Below are positions 35,161 to 47,184 of a stretch of 64,000 nt of DNA, in pieces. The notes beneath the pieces are model-generated. The model saw only the letters and a list, made by a program, of their open reading frames with translations, was not told the origin of the DNA and made no database searches. This DNA is from Ryuthela nishihirai (lineage: Eukaryota; Arthropoda; Arachnida; Araneae; Heptathelidae), in assembly GCA_038380435.1 (NCBI GenBank), contig JAWZYU010000017.1, forward strand, positions 19,343,283 through 19,407,282, given 5' to 3'. A program made the position numbers and the translations under genes. Numbering within the stretch: the first letter of the stretch is position 1; each line of letters begins with the position of its first letter.

Positions 35161-36982
35161 TAAAAAAAATAAAATAAATTATTGGGATCGCCCCTGCACT
35201 AAAGCTTTAACTTCGCGGAAAACCATTCGGGAAACACTGCGATAGACACATTGCCTCTTAAAAACTATGCAATTCACTCACTCAAAAGAATTATTACTTA
35301 TCCCCCCCCCAAAAAAAAAATAAAAGAAAATTAAAAGACTAAACATTTACCACAAATTTATTAAAGCAGTTAAATGACTTTTCGACCACCTACTATTCCA
35401 TTCTTCCACGTATATGTTGCGTGTTGTCAGAGTTTTGGGCAATCACAAGTTTTCATGGATCCTTGCACCTCGGTGAAACGAAGTGATAATGTAATACAAA
35501 ATATTAATTTCGAATATTCAAATATCTCTCAACGAATGATGTCGAATTATTTACGTTCCATTAACCTCTGCTCCCTCGATCTCCATTCAAGAGTCTCTTT
35601 CCACCTCTTACCTGCCTATGGGAACTTTCGAACATTCCTCTCGTGCATCGGCCAAGCGTGGAAGAAATTCGTTTGCGGAATGCCTTGATCTAAAATGACC
35701 ATCGAGACCAAATCTCCCCCCCCTCCCATCTCTCCAGCTTAGGTCATGCAGACGACCCACTGGATTCCAGGACGCGCAAGTCACGCGACCCGCTCCCACA
35801 GTCTTCTTTGCTGTTGCCAGTTCAGCGAGCTTAATTACGGCTCGGCTTGTTGACTCCCTTCGCTTTTCTTCGCCGCAGCCATTGTCCGCAGGAATCGTTT
35901 GCTCGGGCTTCTCCGGCAAACCTCCTCGCACCTCCACCCAGGCGTATCTGGGTCACTCCCTCTGACGTCGTTCATTGTTGCTGCGTGACGTAACAGGCGT
36001 GTCACTACAGACAGGTCACGAGCAGTCCCTGTCGTGGAGCAATGTAATGTCAACAGGGGTTACCTCCCCCCCCACTAACCCAACAGTCCACTTTGTTCAC
36101 GTGCATGCAAATATTTTGTATGGCCATGTGGCGTTGTTTACATCCTAATTTTGCTGTAGTTATCTGCCAGACCACTCCATGGGTTAATTGTTTGTTAGCT
36201 TCTTCAAGGCTTTCTTCGTAGTCATTACAAGAGGTTACAGTCACTTTTAGATGTACTTAAAACAATTTCCTTTCGCCTTTAATTGCACTTTTGCGTATCT
36301 AACCTCGTGACCCAACAATGCAACCGCTGGTCTTTCTTCCTTCTTATAAAACGGACCCAGATTTTCAGCGCCATGTTTGGCAACCGGATGTTAACTGCGC
36401 ATGCATTCTGTGAGTGCACAAAAGTGAATCTTATGCAACGGTGCCATCTTGCACCATCGTTGTTCCAAGATTCTTTTTCCTCGAATTCTAATTATAATGA
36501 TCTCGGGCAAATACCAACGGGAAAGGCTTTAGAGTTTGTACAACCCCCCCCCCCCACCCCCCAGCTACAACCATCACCGTCTCTTAATCCTCGCTAAATT
36601 AACGTTTACGTACCAAGACTTGCCTAACTCTGCTTGTCTCATGCTGTATCCTCATAATTGTCATAATTGTTGCTTAGGCATGAAAACTAATCTCTTTTCT
36701 TCTTATCGCTAAATTTTTTATAACGTAATTCTGATATTGTTTAACGAACCCTTGCGATCAAAGACTAAGGAATAATTTTTCGACTTTTGCTGAGCTGGGG
36801 ATATCAGAAAGATGGGAATGTGAATTCTTATCACATTTCCTTTTGTTGTGAACTTTAACCCTAGTAGGTATCGAGTTCTCATTTCAGGATGCATAGATTT
36901 GTTTTTTAATTTGTGCTTATAATAAGCTGATGGTATCTGTAAATGTGGACAGCGCTTTTTGTTCCTTAGGATATATGTATCT
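35161..36982. other. Unassigned stretch with a CpG-rich patch at 35700-36050
   Basis: The patch carries TGACGTCG and CGTGACGTAAC (CRE-like). Arg-rich ORFs on - are typical of GC-rich DNA and are not called. A C run lies at 36543-36553. Confidence 0.35.
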
Positions 36983-37620
36983 GTTACCGCTAAAGCTCGA
37001 AAGCCGTTAATGTGCACATTATCTAGCTAATCTGCAGATTAACTGATTTGCTCCGTTAACGTGCGGAATCAAGAGTTTTCCGCATTTTACCTAGGTAATG
37101 TGCACATTAACGGCTTCCGTATCGTTAAAGTTCAAAAGTTTGTTTCTCTCATAGTGGTGAATCTCTTGAATATGAATCTTCGTGTCACGTGATTCACTCG
37201 TCCGCATTATAAAAAACGCCCCGGATGAGCGGAGGCCAAGTGAGAAGGAATCGGTAAAGTGATTCATTCTTGATAACGAATCACTAAAATGATTCGTTCT
37301 CACTTGGCCTGCTCATTTTGGGGGCGTTTTTTATAATTCGGACGACTGATTCATGTTGACAGAGGGATGACCCTGGTTTCAACTCTACTCTCGGACACTA
37401 GATAAATAACATTATGTGAATTTAAGCGTACAGAAATGTTCCTGTTGTTCCAGCAAAGATCTTATTTTCACTTTAACGAGTGCCTAGTAGGTAATGTGCA
37501 GATTACCTAGGAAATTTGAGAAATGAAACAATTTTCCGCACGTTAACGGATCACCCTAGTTAATCTGCACAATACCTAGATAATCTGTAGAATAACTGAT
37601 TTCTGCACTTTAGCGGTAAC
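36983..37620. mobile_element. Palindromic TIR element, 638 bp
   Basis: The ends GTTACCGCTAAAGCTCG and (inverted) GTTACCGCTAAAGTGCAG form terminal repeats. A second level of palindrome (AGCCGTTAATGTGCACAT and its inverse) lies at 37000-37115. A third forms the core, with arms of about 60 bp at 37187-37252 and 37289-37353 sharing ATTATAAAAAACGCCCC and GGCCAAGTGAGAA. No transposase; superfamily not assigned. Confidence 0.8.
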
Positions 37621-38611
37621 ATATGTTATATATTCCCAAAGTTTCTTTTTTGTTATTAGAAAGCAATACATGATAGATAAATCAAGACCCTACCATATAT
37701 TTACCTCAAGTAAGTCCAGATTGTCTCATAGAAGGACTAGATATCACAATTGTCTCAAAGACAGATTTTACGCTGCATCACAGAGCTGACACACAATTGA
37801 TGCAGTGATTAAAAGGTAATTTTTGAGAAGATAAATACTGGTATATAATCAAGGGCACTTATTAATAAGTTGCATAGGGCGGCACATTTTCGATAGCGGA
37901 GAACGTTCTGAGACAGAAAATTCTCTTAAAAACGAAACAAAAATTGAGTATTCTACAAAAAAAAATCGATCATTTTATTTTCATTCGGTGATTTCTTTCC
38001 CATCTGATAGTTCTAAGATCCATGAAATTGCATTTAATAGAATAATTTAATATTTGTGAAGTTTTATGTTTAAGGAAACAAAAATAATTAAAGTATGTGC
38101 AGACTGCAATGGCCTCGCAATTTATAAATTTAAACAAATTACTCGTGAAAAACTTGTTATCGTTGAATAGACGGAGAGTGTAAGGCCTATCGTTGTTTGC
38201 CTAGGGCACCACGAAACTTTAAGTGGCCTTTACATACTATTTCCGTCTTTTTTTAATAAATTTCTGCTTCTACTAAGATGAAACGAAAAGTTTAAAGACC
38301 AGGAATGATCTCTTGATTCTCCTTTTGATAATGGTGACAGAGATAAGACAATTTGCAAATGGAAAGGTAACTTGAATGGGAAGGCAACCGGAGAAGATAA
38401 TTGAAGATAAAAGTGAATATAAAAAGAAGCAATTAGTGTGGTGTTCCGATGTGAAGTTCAACATCAAAGCACGATATTTTCGTATTTGATTAACACAGTT
38501 TGTGGTTTTCAAGAGAAGTTAGCTTTTTCACTCAAAGTTTTGATCACCTTAATTTACTCTAAAAACTTTTGCTACAAATTAAATAAATGTTGGACTATAG
38601 GATAAAATAAG
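37621..38611. other. Unassigned AT-rich DNA
   Basis: No gene or repeat was recognised. Confidence 0.4.
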
Positions 38612-38623
38612 CTACAAACTAAG

Positions 38624-39006
38624 TTGGGTTGGGTTGTTTTACCTCTGAGCGACTCTTTTTTGCACACAATGGGCTAAATGGCCAGTTCACATGGACCCCA
38701 AAGCCTCAGAGAAGGTTGGGGGAGGGGACACACTGGAACAGCTGTTGGGAGACAGATGGTAGCCTCCCGTCAAGGCCATCCAGCGTGTTCTTTAACGTGC
38801 ACAGGGTATGGCTCTCCCGCACACGGGCCACGGTTTAACGTCCCATCCGACGGACGGCGGCCTTTCCAAGCCCATCGGTGTCCCCTACTGACCGTGGGCA
38901 GGGCGGGGAATTTTGCGCAGATAAATCTCAACGCTGACCCAGCTGGGACTCGAACCTGGGAACAGATTACGAGCCTGGTGCGCTACCGACTGAGCCACCC
39001 CCGCCC
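38624..39006 (-). mobile_element. SINE-A, full length, 12-bp TSD
   Basis: A complete inverted copy flanked by CTACAAACTAAG at 38612-38623 and 39007-39018. Confidence 0.95.
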
Positions 39007-39018
39007 CTACAAACTAAG

Positions 39019-39896
39019 GATTTGGGAGTTAGGAACAGCGATTCAGGATATGGATATACCTGCTTTTTAATGAAAATTGTGGCCACTTAAATGCTAAAAG
39101 TTTGCAGTTGACTTTACTCTGATGACAGTGATTGCTAATTAGGGACTGGATTTTAGGAATCTTTCGTCTGGGGAACTGATTTTAGTATCGAAAAAAAGTA
39201 ACCAAAGTTCCTTAAATTTAACAACCTAACGCTTTGAGTTTGTAACTCGATTCTGCCCTGCAGCATTATAAAAATTACTTCAGTTATTGTCACAAATTCG
39301 ATAAAACTTACGAAGCAGAAAAGAGACATTTTCATTTCTTTCGCTCTACTTATTCTCACACGTGACAGCTGTTAGAAAAGCTTTAAGTGTTAAATCGAAC
39401 GCCGTGCTCGCGATGGCGGTGCTAAGCCGCGACTACTATTTCTCTGCGAGGGAATTATTTTCCCTTTTTAAGATGCATAACATCCAGATAATTTTCGGAG
39501 AGATTCAAGAAAAAACATTGAAGCATAAAATTACAATCGGTGGAGTTAGTGGCGTAACGATGTTTGTAAAGGTTCAGGTGAAATTTAGTACGACCCCTCC
39601 TCAAGCACGCGTCACTCAATTATATTTTAAAAAGGTTCCCTTGAGTCCCTGGCCAAAGGCGTCCCCCCCCCCTTTGCTCTGTGGTAGTATGCTTCTGGTT
39701 GATAACATTCTTATGGGGATATTGATTGAAATCAATTTAGATGCGCACTTAATTATTTAAGAAATATATATATATGAATTCAAGAGCCACATCATTAATA
39801 AAAATTCTACTACAACCATTAATATACTAGCAAGTGAATTTGTTTAACGACAGAATTATAAATTATAGAGGAAACTTCGTAAGGCATGAAATGGCT
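39019..39896. other. Unassigned DNA
   Basis: A 132-aa ORF (39362..39760, +) has no recognisable motif and contains a C run. Not called. Confidence 0.4.
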
Positions 39897-40187
39897 CCGC
39901 AAAAATCCCCGCCCTGCCAAGGTCAGTAGGGGACATCGATGGGCTTGGAAAGGCCGCCGTTCGTCGGATGGGACATTAAGCCGTGGCTCCGTATGCGGGA
40001 GAGCCATACCCTATGTACATTAAAGAACACGCTGGATGGCCTTGACGGGAGGCTACCATCTGTCTCCCAGCAGTTGTTCCAGTGGGTCCCCTTCCCCAAC
40101 CTTCTTTGAGCCTTCGTGGTCCTTGTGACCTGGCCATTTAGCCCATGGTGTGCAAAAAAGTGCCGCTCAGAGGTAAAACAACCCAAC
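39897..40187 (+). mobile_element. SINE-A without tRNA head
   Basis: It starts at CTCCGCAAAAATCCCC, just past the head/body boundary, and runs to the tail ACAACCCAA. Possible short TSD (AAATGG). Confidence 0.87.
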
Positions 40188-40525
40188 TATTCCTATAAAT
40201 GGTTTCTAACAATCTCTGCTCAAAGCATAAAATAAGGCTTTTCAATACTCAATAAGTGACAATCATACTTACGACTAAACCTGTAATCTATCAAAAATAA
40301 CCTTACCAATTCCTATAACCAACTAAATAATTATACACCAAATGACTTCCTTCTAGGATTCCGGTCATCAAATACCCCAAAACTGCGACTAAATATGCTG
40401 GTTTCTCAGAACCATTTCTTTTCAGACATCGATCACCACGCTTCAGACGACGAATTCTTTTTCCTTACTAGTTTACTAGCACGATCCACACTAATATACT
40501 TATTTTTATCCTCCCGAGCACACAT
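40188..40525. other. Unassigned AT-rich DNA
   Basis: No gene or repeat was recognised. Confidence 0.4.
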
Positions 40526-41626
40526 CACATAAAAACATTTCTTCTTTAGACTATCGTGCACAGACTGAGACAAACTACATTTTCCTTCACACTGATTCTT
40601 TCTAATTACAACTCTCTTTTATTCTTTATTTTTTTAAATTCAGTTATCGTTCGAAGTGGTTAGTGACGTAATTCTCACGCTGTAGTTCACGCGAGCATCA
40701 AGACGAAACATCACATCACGGTTTCATTGTTGCTCGTTCATTGTCGTAACAATATTTTACCGTAAAGAGCTTATTTTCATTTAATGAATTCTGGAAGTGG
40801 CTTCCCATTCCCTTAAGCGAGAATTTTCACCATACTTTTAGGACTATCGTGTGGAATAGATATAAATTTTTATTTGTCTGCTTACTGTAAACGTCACATA
40901 AAAACATTTCTTCTTTAGACTATCGTGCACAGACTGAGACAAACTACATTTTCCTTCACACTGATTCTTTCTAATTACAACTCTCTTTTATTCTTTATTT
41001 TTTTAAATTCAGTTATCGTTCGAAGTGGTTAGTGACGTAATTCTCACGCTGTAGTTCACGCGAGCATCAAGACGAAACATCACATCACGGTTTCATTGTT
41101 GCTCGTTCATTGTCGTAACAATATTTTACCGTAAAGAGCTTATTTTCATTTAATGAATTCTGGAAGTGGCTTCCCATTCCCTTAAGCGAGAATTTTCACC
41201 ATACTTTTAGGACTATCGTGTGGAATAGATATAAATTTTTATTTGTCTGCTTACTGTAAACGTCACATAAAAACATTTCTTCTTTAGACTATCGTGCACA
41301 GACTGAGACAAACTACATTTTCCTTCACACTGATTCTTTCTAATTACAACTCTCTTTTATTCTTTATTTTTTTAAATTCAGTTATCGTTCGAAGTGGTTA
41401 GTGACGTAATTCTCACGCTGTAGTTCACGCGAGCATCAAGACGAAACATCACATCACGGTTTCATTGTTGCTCGTTCATTGTCGTAACAATATTTTACCG
41501 TAAAGAGCTTATTTTCATTTAATGAATTCTGGAAGTGGCTTCCCATTCCCTTAAGCGAGAATTTTCACCATACTTTTAGGACTATCGTGTGGAATAGATA
41601 TGAATTTTTATTTGTCTGCTTACTGT
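40526..41626. repeat. Three near-identical 369-bp tandem copies
   Basis: Copies start at 40526, 40895 and 41264 with CACATAAAAACATTTC and end in GCTTACTGT. By eye they are almost identical; the third has ATATGAATTT for ATATAAATTT. The unit matches no other repeat in the window and has no credible ORF. The triplication is recent or an assembly artefact. Confidence 0.95.
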
Positions 41627-42148
41627 CAAAAATTTAAAGAAATTATTTCCCCTTTTCTTTTAACCCCCATTTTCTAGAGATAATCTTGGGGATATAAATG
41701 CTTCCTCATTTCCAATTCTCATCTGTAGTCCAAGTAGGCTGCGTTTTTTCCGTTGATTAAATCAGCCGAATGAGTGAGCGAACGATAAACAATGGCTACC
41801 ACTTAGGTCACTTTCATATTTTAATCAAGCGCCATCGTATTACGATATCAGAGAATATCACATTGATGTCGAATACAATGGATACAGGGAGATTCTGATT
41901 CCCAGATTAAGCTAATTGCAGTCATAATAATGCATTATTCCACATTCAAATCTTCCAAGTTGTCGTCCTTTCTCAACTGTTGCCTTATCAACAATGTAAT
42001 TGTATGCAAATGTGTTGCAGATCCTTTGTTGACAGTTTTTAGATAGATTTGTCTTCATGGCGAAACGCTGCAGTAGAAATCGGAAGCTCGCGACACTCTT
42101 GCACGATGTTGCCACAAGGTTTTACGAAATAGTTCACAAATTCTCGTA
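41627..42148. other. Unassigned DNA
   Basis: No gene or repeat was recognised. Confidence 0.4.
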
Positions 42149-42161
42149 TTTTTTGACCACG

Positions 42162-42547
42162 GTTGGGTTGGGTTGTTTTACCTCTGAGCGGCACTTTTTT
42201 GCACACCATGGGCTAAATGGCCAGGTCACATGGACCCCGAAGGCTCAGAGAAGGTTGGGGCAGGGGACCCACTGGAACAGCTGTTGGGAGACAGATGGTA
42301 ACTTCCCGTCAAGGCCATCCAGCGTGTTCTTTAACGTGCACAGGGTATGGCTCTCCTGAACACGGGGCCACGGCTTAACGTCCCATCCGACGGACGGCGG
42401 CCTTTCCAAGCCTATCGGTGCCCCCTACTGACCGTGGGCAGGGCGGGGAATTTTGCGGAGATAAATCTCAACGCTGACCCAGCTGGGACTCGAACCTGGG
42501 AACTAGAGATTACGAGCCTGGCGCGCTACCGACTGAGCCCCCCGCCC
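42162..42547 (-). mobile_element. SINE-A, full length, 13-bp TSD
   Basis: A complete inverted copy between TTTTTTGACCACG at 42149-42161 and 42548-42560. Confidence 0.95.
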
Positions 42548-42560
42548 TTTTTTGACCACG

Positions 42561-43136
42561 AATGCCTGAGTTATGTCTTACCAATGTACAGAGTGGTCAA
42601 GCTTTTTGGACACTGAGAGCTGCACAGCACACTTTTCGCTTGTCTTGCAACGACACATCAGTGCTTCGTGTGGCCGAACGTTAGCCTTAAAATATTTTGA
42701 TTATGTCTATCGTAATAGTATATTATGATTGAAACTACACGGTTTTTTTATCACTTTTTTTTAAAATGGATATAATTCTGTTTAGGGTGGCATGATTAAA
42801 TTGAATTACCACTTATAGCACCAGAAAATAATCTTGTTCTAAAGAGATTTTCTTATATTTAGCCCCACTTTTCAATAAGTGGGCCTCACTAAAGTGTCAA
42901 AGGTGCGAAGAGGGCTACACCTCAATAAAAAAAAAATTATAAATCTACTAATTAACTGAATCAAAAAACTTAATAAAATGAAGTATGAAAATTATTGTCT
43001 TAAATATAGGAATCCAAATTACTGTAACTTTTATAGAAAACCCTTAAATTTTAACATAAAGGACCCACGAAGTTTAATATTTCAAAAAATTTAAGTTAAT
43101 CAAATGGAAAAGAGGCTTTAAGAAATTTATCATCTG
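42561..43136. other. Unassigned AT-rich DNA
   Basis: No gene or repeat was recognised. Confidence 0.4.
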
Positions 43137-43330
43137 AATAAACAAATTCCCATCAAGCAGTTCCTTGCCACCAAGTCCTTGAGAGGAATCTTTCAGTTTA
43201 ATACGTCAAAGAGACGATCCATGAGAAATTCGAGACCTCAGCAGATAAGAAACAACCATATCTTATCCAGGGATCGAACCCGAGTTTCTTTGATCTGCTA
43301 CTAAGTACGCTAACCACTCTGCCTGCTTCA
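43137..43330 (-). mobile_element. SINE-B, old and diverged
   Basis: The order of tail, body (CCTCAGCAGATAAG), box B (GATCGAACCCGAG) and D-arm (GCTAACCACTCTGCC) is kept with many changes. Confidence 0.75.
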
Positions 43331-43371
43331 TATGAGCATAGCGGAGAAAATCTCAACGCCAGGTATGGAAG

Positions 43372-43730
43372 AGTTGAGTTGTTTTTCCTCTGAGCGGCAC
43401 TTTTTTGTACACCATGGACCCCGAAGGCTCAGAGAAGGTTGGGACCCACTGGAACAGCTATTGGGAGGCAGATGGTAGCCTCCCGTCAAAGCCATCCAGC
43501 GTGTTCTTTAACGTGCACAGGGTGTGACTTTCCCGCACACGGGACCACAGCTTAACGTCCCATCCGACGGAAGACGGCCTTTCCAAGACCATCGGTGTTT
43601 CCTACTGACCGTGGGCATGGGGGGGGGGGGGGGGATTTTGTGGAGATTTCAACGCTGACCCAACTGGGACTCGAACCTGGGAACTGCAGATTACGAGCCT
43701 GGCGCGCTACCGACTGAGCCACCCCGCCGT
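43372..43730 (-). mobile_element. SINE-A, full length with deletion, 9-bp TSD
   Basis: An inverted copy lacking the GGGCTAAATGGCCAGGTCAC part. A pure G run of about 15 lies at 43619-43634. ATGGAAGAG flanks both ends. Confidence 0.9.
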
Positions 43731-44683
43731 CAAGCATGGAAGAGACTCTAACCGTGGAATATCAAGAGGCATGCGAGCTACCGACCGATCCAACTTGCCG
43801 CCCGCCTTCACGGAACAGAATTGAAAAGGAAAAAGCAACACACAATTAAATTTGCATACAATTAATTCATCTTTTTCACCGTTCGTTTGTTTTCCATAAA
43901 ATCTCTACATCCACATTTTTTTTTTCTCTCCAGTAGATCCCCTCCCCCAACCAGCCCTTAATCCTTGGAATCCTTATAATCTCGCCATTTAGCGCCAGAA
44001 ATCAAAACAACTAACTTTATTTGCATAATCTTCAAAAATGATCTTCATTGCGTCAGAAAACACCGAATCGCATCGCGTCATCATAACTCACAAGAGCATT
44101 TTGAGTTCATCCTTTATTTCCATTTTATATCTCCTCAGGCAATAAACATTCATTTCGATTTCGCAAAATATTTTCCTCGTGGCATCACCGGATTCCTTCC
44201 TCTGGCATCAGCGAGGAAAGCATTTATTATTCTCGTCATGCGATCAACACATTTAAAAGAACAAAAAAAGATTTAATGAATGTTAAGTATGGCTGGAGAG
44301 ACGGCACCTAAAGCAAAGTTTCCCGTTTTGTTTCTAAGAGTTTCCCACAGGGCAGACCTCAGTGAGATCAGTTGACATTGACCGGCGACCTAACGGTGTA
44401 AGCATTTGTTTTCATCTTCCGCAACCCGAGGTTTTTTTCTCTCCACCTCCCTTCCGCCTGGTGAGACCTCTGCTGCACAAGGACAAAAAAAAATCGCATT
44501 CTCCGTCTCGAATTGTCCTTGACTCTTCTCTCTTTCTCTCTTCAGGGTTGAATTGCCTCAGGACAGACATTCAACGTCTCTCGCTTCCCCCCTTTCGATG
44601 ATCTCCTAACGGAACTGAATTCAATCTCTTGAAGAATCTCTTCAATCTCTTAAACACTCAAGATAATGATATACGTTTAAAAA
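43731..44683. other. Mostly unassigned; SINE-A scrap at 43932-43990
   Basis: CCAGTAGATCCCCTCCCCCAA and a following decayed CCTTATAATCTCGCCATTTAG match the SINE-A 3' region. Nothing else was recognised. Confidence 0.45.
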
Positions 44684-44725
44684 AAAACCTCAAGCAGCTG
44701 CTTGCCACAGAGGTCTGACAGTTCA
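44684..44725 (-). mobile_element. SINE-B 3' fragment
   Basis: CCTCAAGCAGCTGCTTGCCA and GAGGTCTGACAGT only. Confidence 0.82.
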
Positions 44726-44870
44726 GCATAATTCTGATGACCCCAAACAAGGCAAGATCCAGGAGGGATCCTCCTCTTTGAAAATTTTAATAATCGGAAT
44801 GGTGGCGGAAATTTTTTTTTAAACACATATACATATTTTTTAACCAAAATTTTTAAATATCACTAAAACA

Positions 44871-45253
44871 GGGACAGGGGTGGCTCAGTCGGTAGCGCTC
44901 CAGGTTCGTAATCTGTAGTTCCCAGGTGCGAGTCCCAGCTGGATCAGCGTCGAGATTTACCTCAGCAAAATTTTCCGCCCTGCCCACGGTCAGTAGGGGA
45001 CACCGATGGGCTTGGAAAGAACGCCGTCCGTCGGATGGGACGTTAAGCCGTGTCCCCGTGTGCGGGAGAGCCATACCCTGTGCACGTTAAAGAACACGCT
45101 GGATTGGCTTGACGGGAGGCTACCATCTGTCTCCCAACAGCTGTTCCAGTGGGTCTCCTTCCCCAACCTTCTCTGAGCCTTCGGGGTCCATGTGACCTGG
45201 AAGTGACATGGTGTGCAACAAAGTGCCGCTCAGAGGTAAAACAACCCAACCCA
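44871..45253 (+). mobile_element. SINE-A, full length
   Basis: A complete copy with scattered changes (for example TCGAGATTTACCTC). No clear TSD. Confidence 0.93.
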
Positions 45254-45689
45254 TGGAATTGGGAGGAGTGGAATCGAATCCCACTCATTGCGAAACTGAT
45301 TTTTTCCACAGAAGTATTTCTTGCCTTGCATGTTGTCTCTCTTCCGAAGTTTTTTCCCATGTCTTCTCTGTGGCTAACAATTTCAAATAGGACGTCAGAC
45401 CTCTCTGTAGTGGACTGCGAAAAAAGAAATTTATTTAGCTATAACCTTTTTAGAGCACTTATAGGAAAATAAGAATTTCTTAGATTTATTTAAATTGAAA
45501 CTTGCAACGTTACGGAGGGCATAAATGCGAATTGCCAATTAATGAAGACCAGAAGTCTCCGGTTTAGTAATGCAGGGTTTGTTTTCAGAAAGTGGCCTAC
45601 ATCTCCGATTTCATTACTTGTCTCTTTATAGCTGTCCACCATGACAATGAAAGTTCTTGGTCAAACGAGCTATAGACAGGAAGTAGAAG
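45254..45689. other. Unassigned DNA
   Basis: No gene or repeat was recognised. Confidence 0.4.
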
Positions 45690-46080
45690 GCGTCTGCCCG
45701 AAAGTGAAAGCAACAACGCAGCAGCCGATGTCAACATAGGTAAAAATGGCGCGCTCCCAAACAATAGTTGGCGCCTCGCGCCACATGCAGCGGTGAATGG
45801 GCAAGTTCCGTGTCACGTGGTCACCTTGGCCTACATCCCAGCCGGTTGCCACGAGCAACGATAGTGACGTGCAGCACGCCAAGTCTTGTGTTCGAAGTTG
45901 GCAACAGGAAGGCGTGGCGGGTCGCATTCTTCACCCTTCCGCTACACTCCGGCAAGTCACGTTCGCCGAGTGAGCACCTGTCTGGACAACTTTGGTAACG
46001 ATCCGCGATACGAGTGCTCATCGCCACCAGAGATCTCACTGCGCAGATCGTGGATAAGTCTCTTCAGAAGGAAAAGGAAG
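45690..46080. promoter_or_regulatory. CpG-rich patch with X-box, E2F-like and YY1-like motifs
   Basis: GTTGCCACGAGCAAC at 45845-45859 fits the RFX X-box pattern (GTNRCC, 0-3 nt, RGYAAC). TTGGCGCC (45768) is E2F-like, AAAATGGCG (45743) is YY1-like, and CACGTG (45814) is an E-box. Overlapping ORFs of 70-100 residues on both strands are not credible. It lies 4.6 kb upstream of the first visible LHFPL exon and may be an intronic promoter or enhancer. Confidence 0.35.
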
Positions 46081-46552
46081 TGCTCTATCGTCTGTTGTCA
46101 TCATTTGGGCAACACGCAAGAAATGGACACACAAAAAGCCGTTGGATTACTTTTAGCACTCTTCACATTAGGAAACTCTCTTTCAGTCTGAAAAACAAAA
46201 CCATTCCCTGCCTTAGAAAACCTGTTTAAACCATTTTCGACGCTTGTTTGAAAAAGAAAAGTGCATATCATTCGGAAGAATCACGTGGACGGGTTTCAAT
46301 ATCAGATATGGGCGCGTAATGGCTATCGTGCGATTTGATGCATTTGTCTGTTGAGTTGCAAGACATTCAAATCACTTAAAGAGTCGAAATAAATCGAGTT
46401 TGTTGATTCCACTGATCTTAATTGTATTGTGCTAAATTGCTTTTCTTCTTGCAATGATATCCAAATTATTAGAAGAGACATGGGAACGAAAGTAAATCCA
46501 AGAACTCTGTAACTTCGTGCTTATCAGTCATGCGCATTTCTTTTGAGGCACT
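46081..46552. other. Unassigned DNA
   Basis: No gene or repeat was recognised. Confidence 0.4.
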
Positions 46553-46563
46553 TAATACAGCGG

Positions 46564-46953
46564 GTTGGGTTGGGTTGTTTTACCTCTGAGCGGCACTTTT
46601 TTGCACACCATGGGCTAAATGGCCAGGTCACAAGGACCCCGAAGGCTCAGAGAAGGTTGGGGGAGGGGACCCACTGGAACAGCTGTTGGGAGACAAATGG
46701 TAGTCTCCCGTCAAGGCCATCCAGCGTGTTCTTTAACGTGCACAGGGTATGGCTCTCCCGCACACGGGGCCACGGATTAACGTCCCATCCGACGGACGGC
46801 GGCCTTTCCAAGCCCATCGGTGTCCCCTACTGACCGTGGGCAGGGCGGGGAATTTTTGCGGAGATAAATCTCAACGCTGACCCAGCTGGGACTCGAACCT
46901 GGGAACTACAGATTACGAGCCTGGCGCGCTACCGACTGAGCCACCCCCGCCCC
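46564..46953 (-). mobile_element. SINE-A, full length, 11-bp TSD
   Basis: A complete inverted copy flanked by TAATACAGCGG at 46553-46563 and 46954-46964. It is close to the family consensus and looks young. Confidence 0.96.
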
Positions 46954-47184
46954 TAATACAGCGGAAGTTACTCCGTGAATGTTTTATGAACTCTCCAGAA
47001 GTTTATGTGCATCTCGAGAAAGATATTGATGCTATCGAGGGAAAAGTAATTTCTAAATTTTATACTCATGCGGTTACTTTTATGTGTCTATATATTATTA
47101 TTTCCCTTATTGTTCAATTCCGAAAAAAAATGAATATTTAAATTAAACCAACTTTAATTTTTGCCAATTTAGGGCTGAATATTA

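Noticed and set aside
35608..36053. Arg-rich ORFs on -
   Set aside because: Typical of CpG-rich DNA read out of frame; two overlap each other in different frames.
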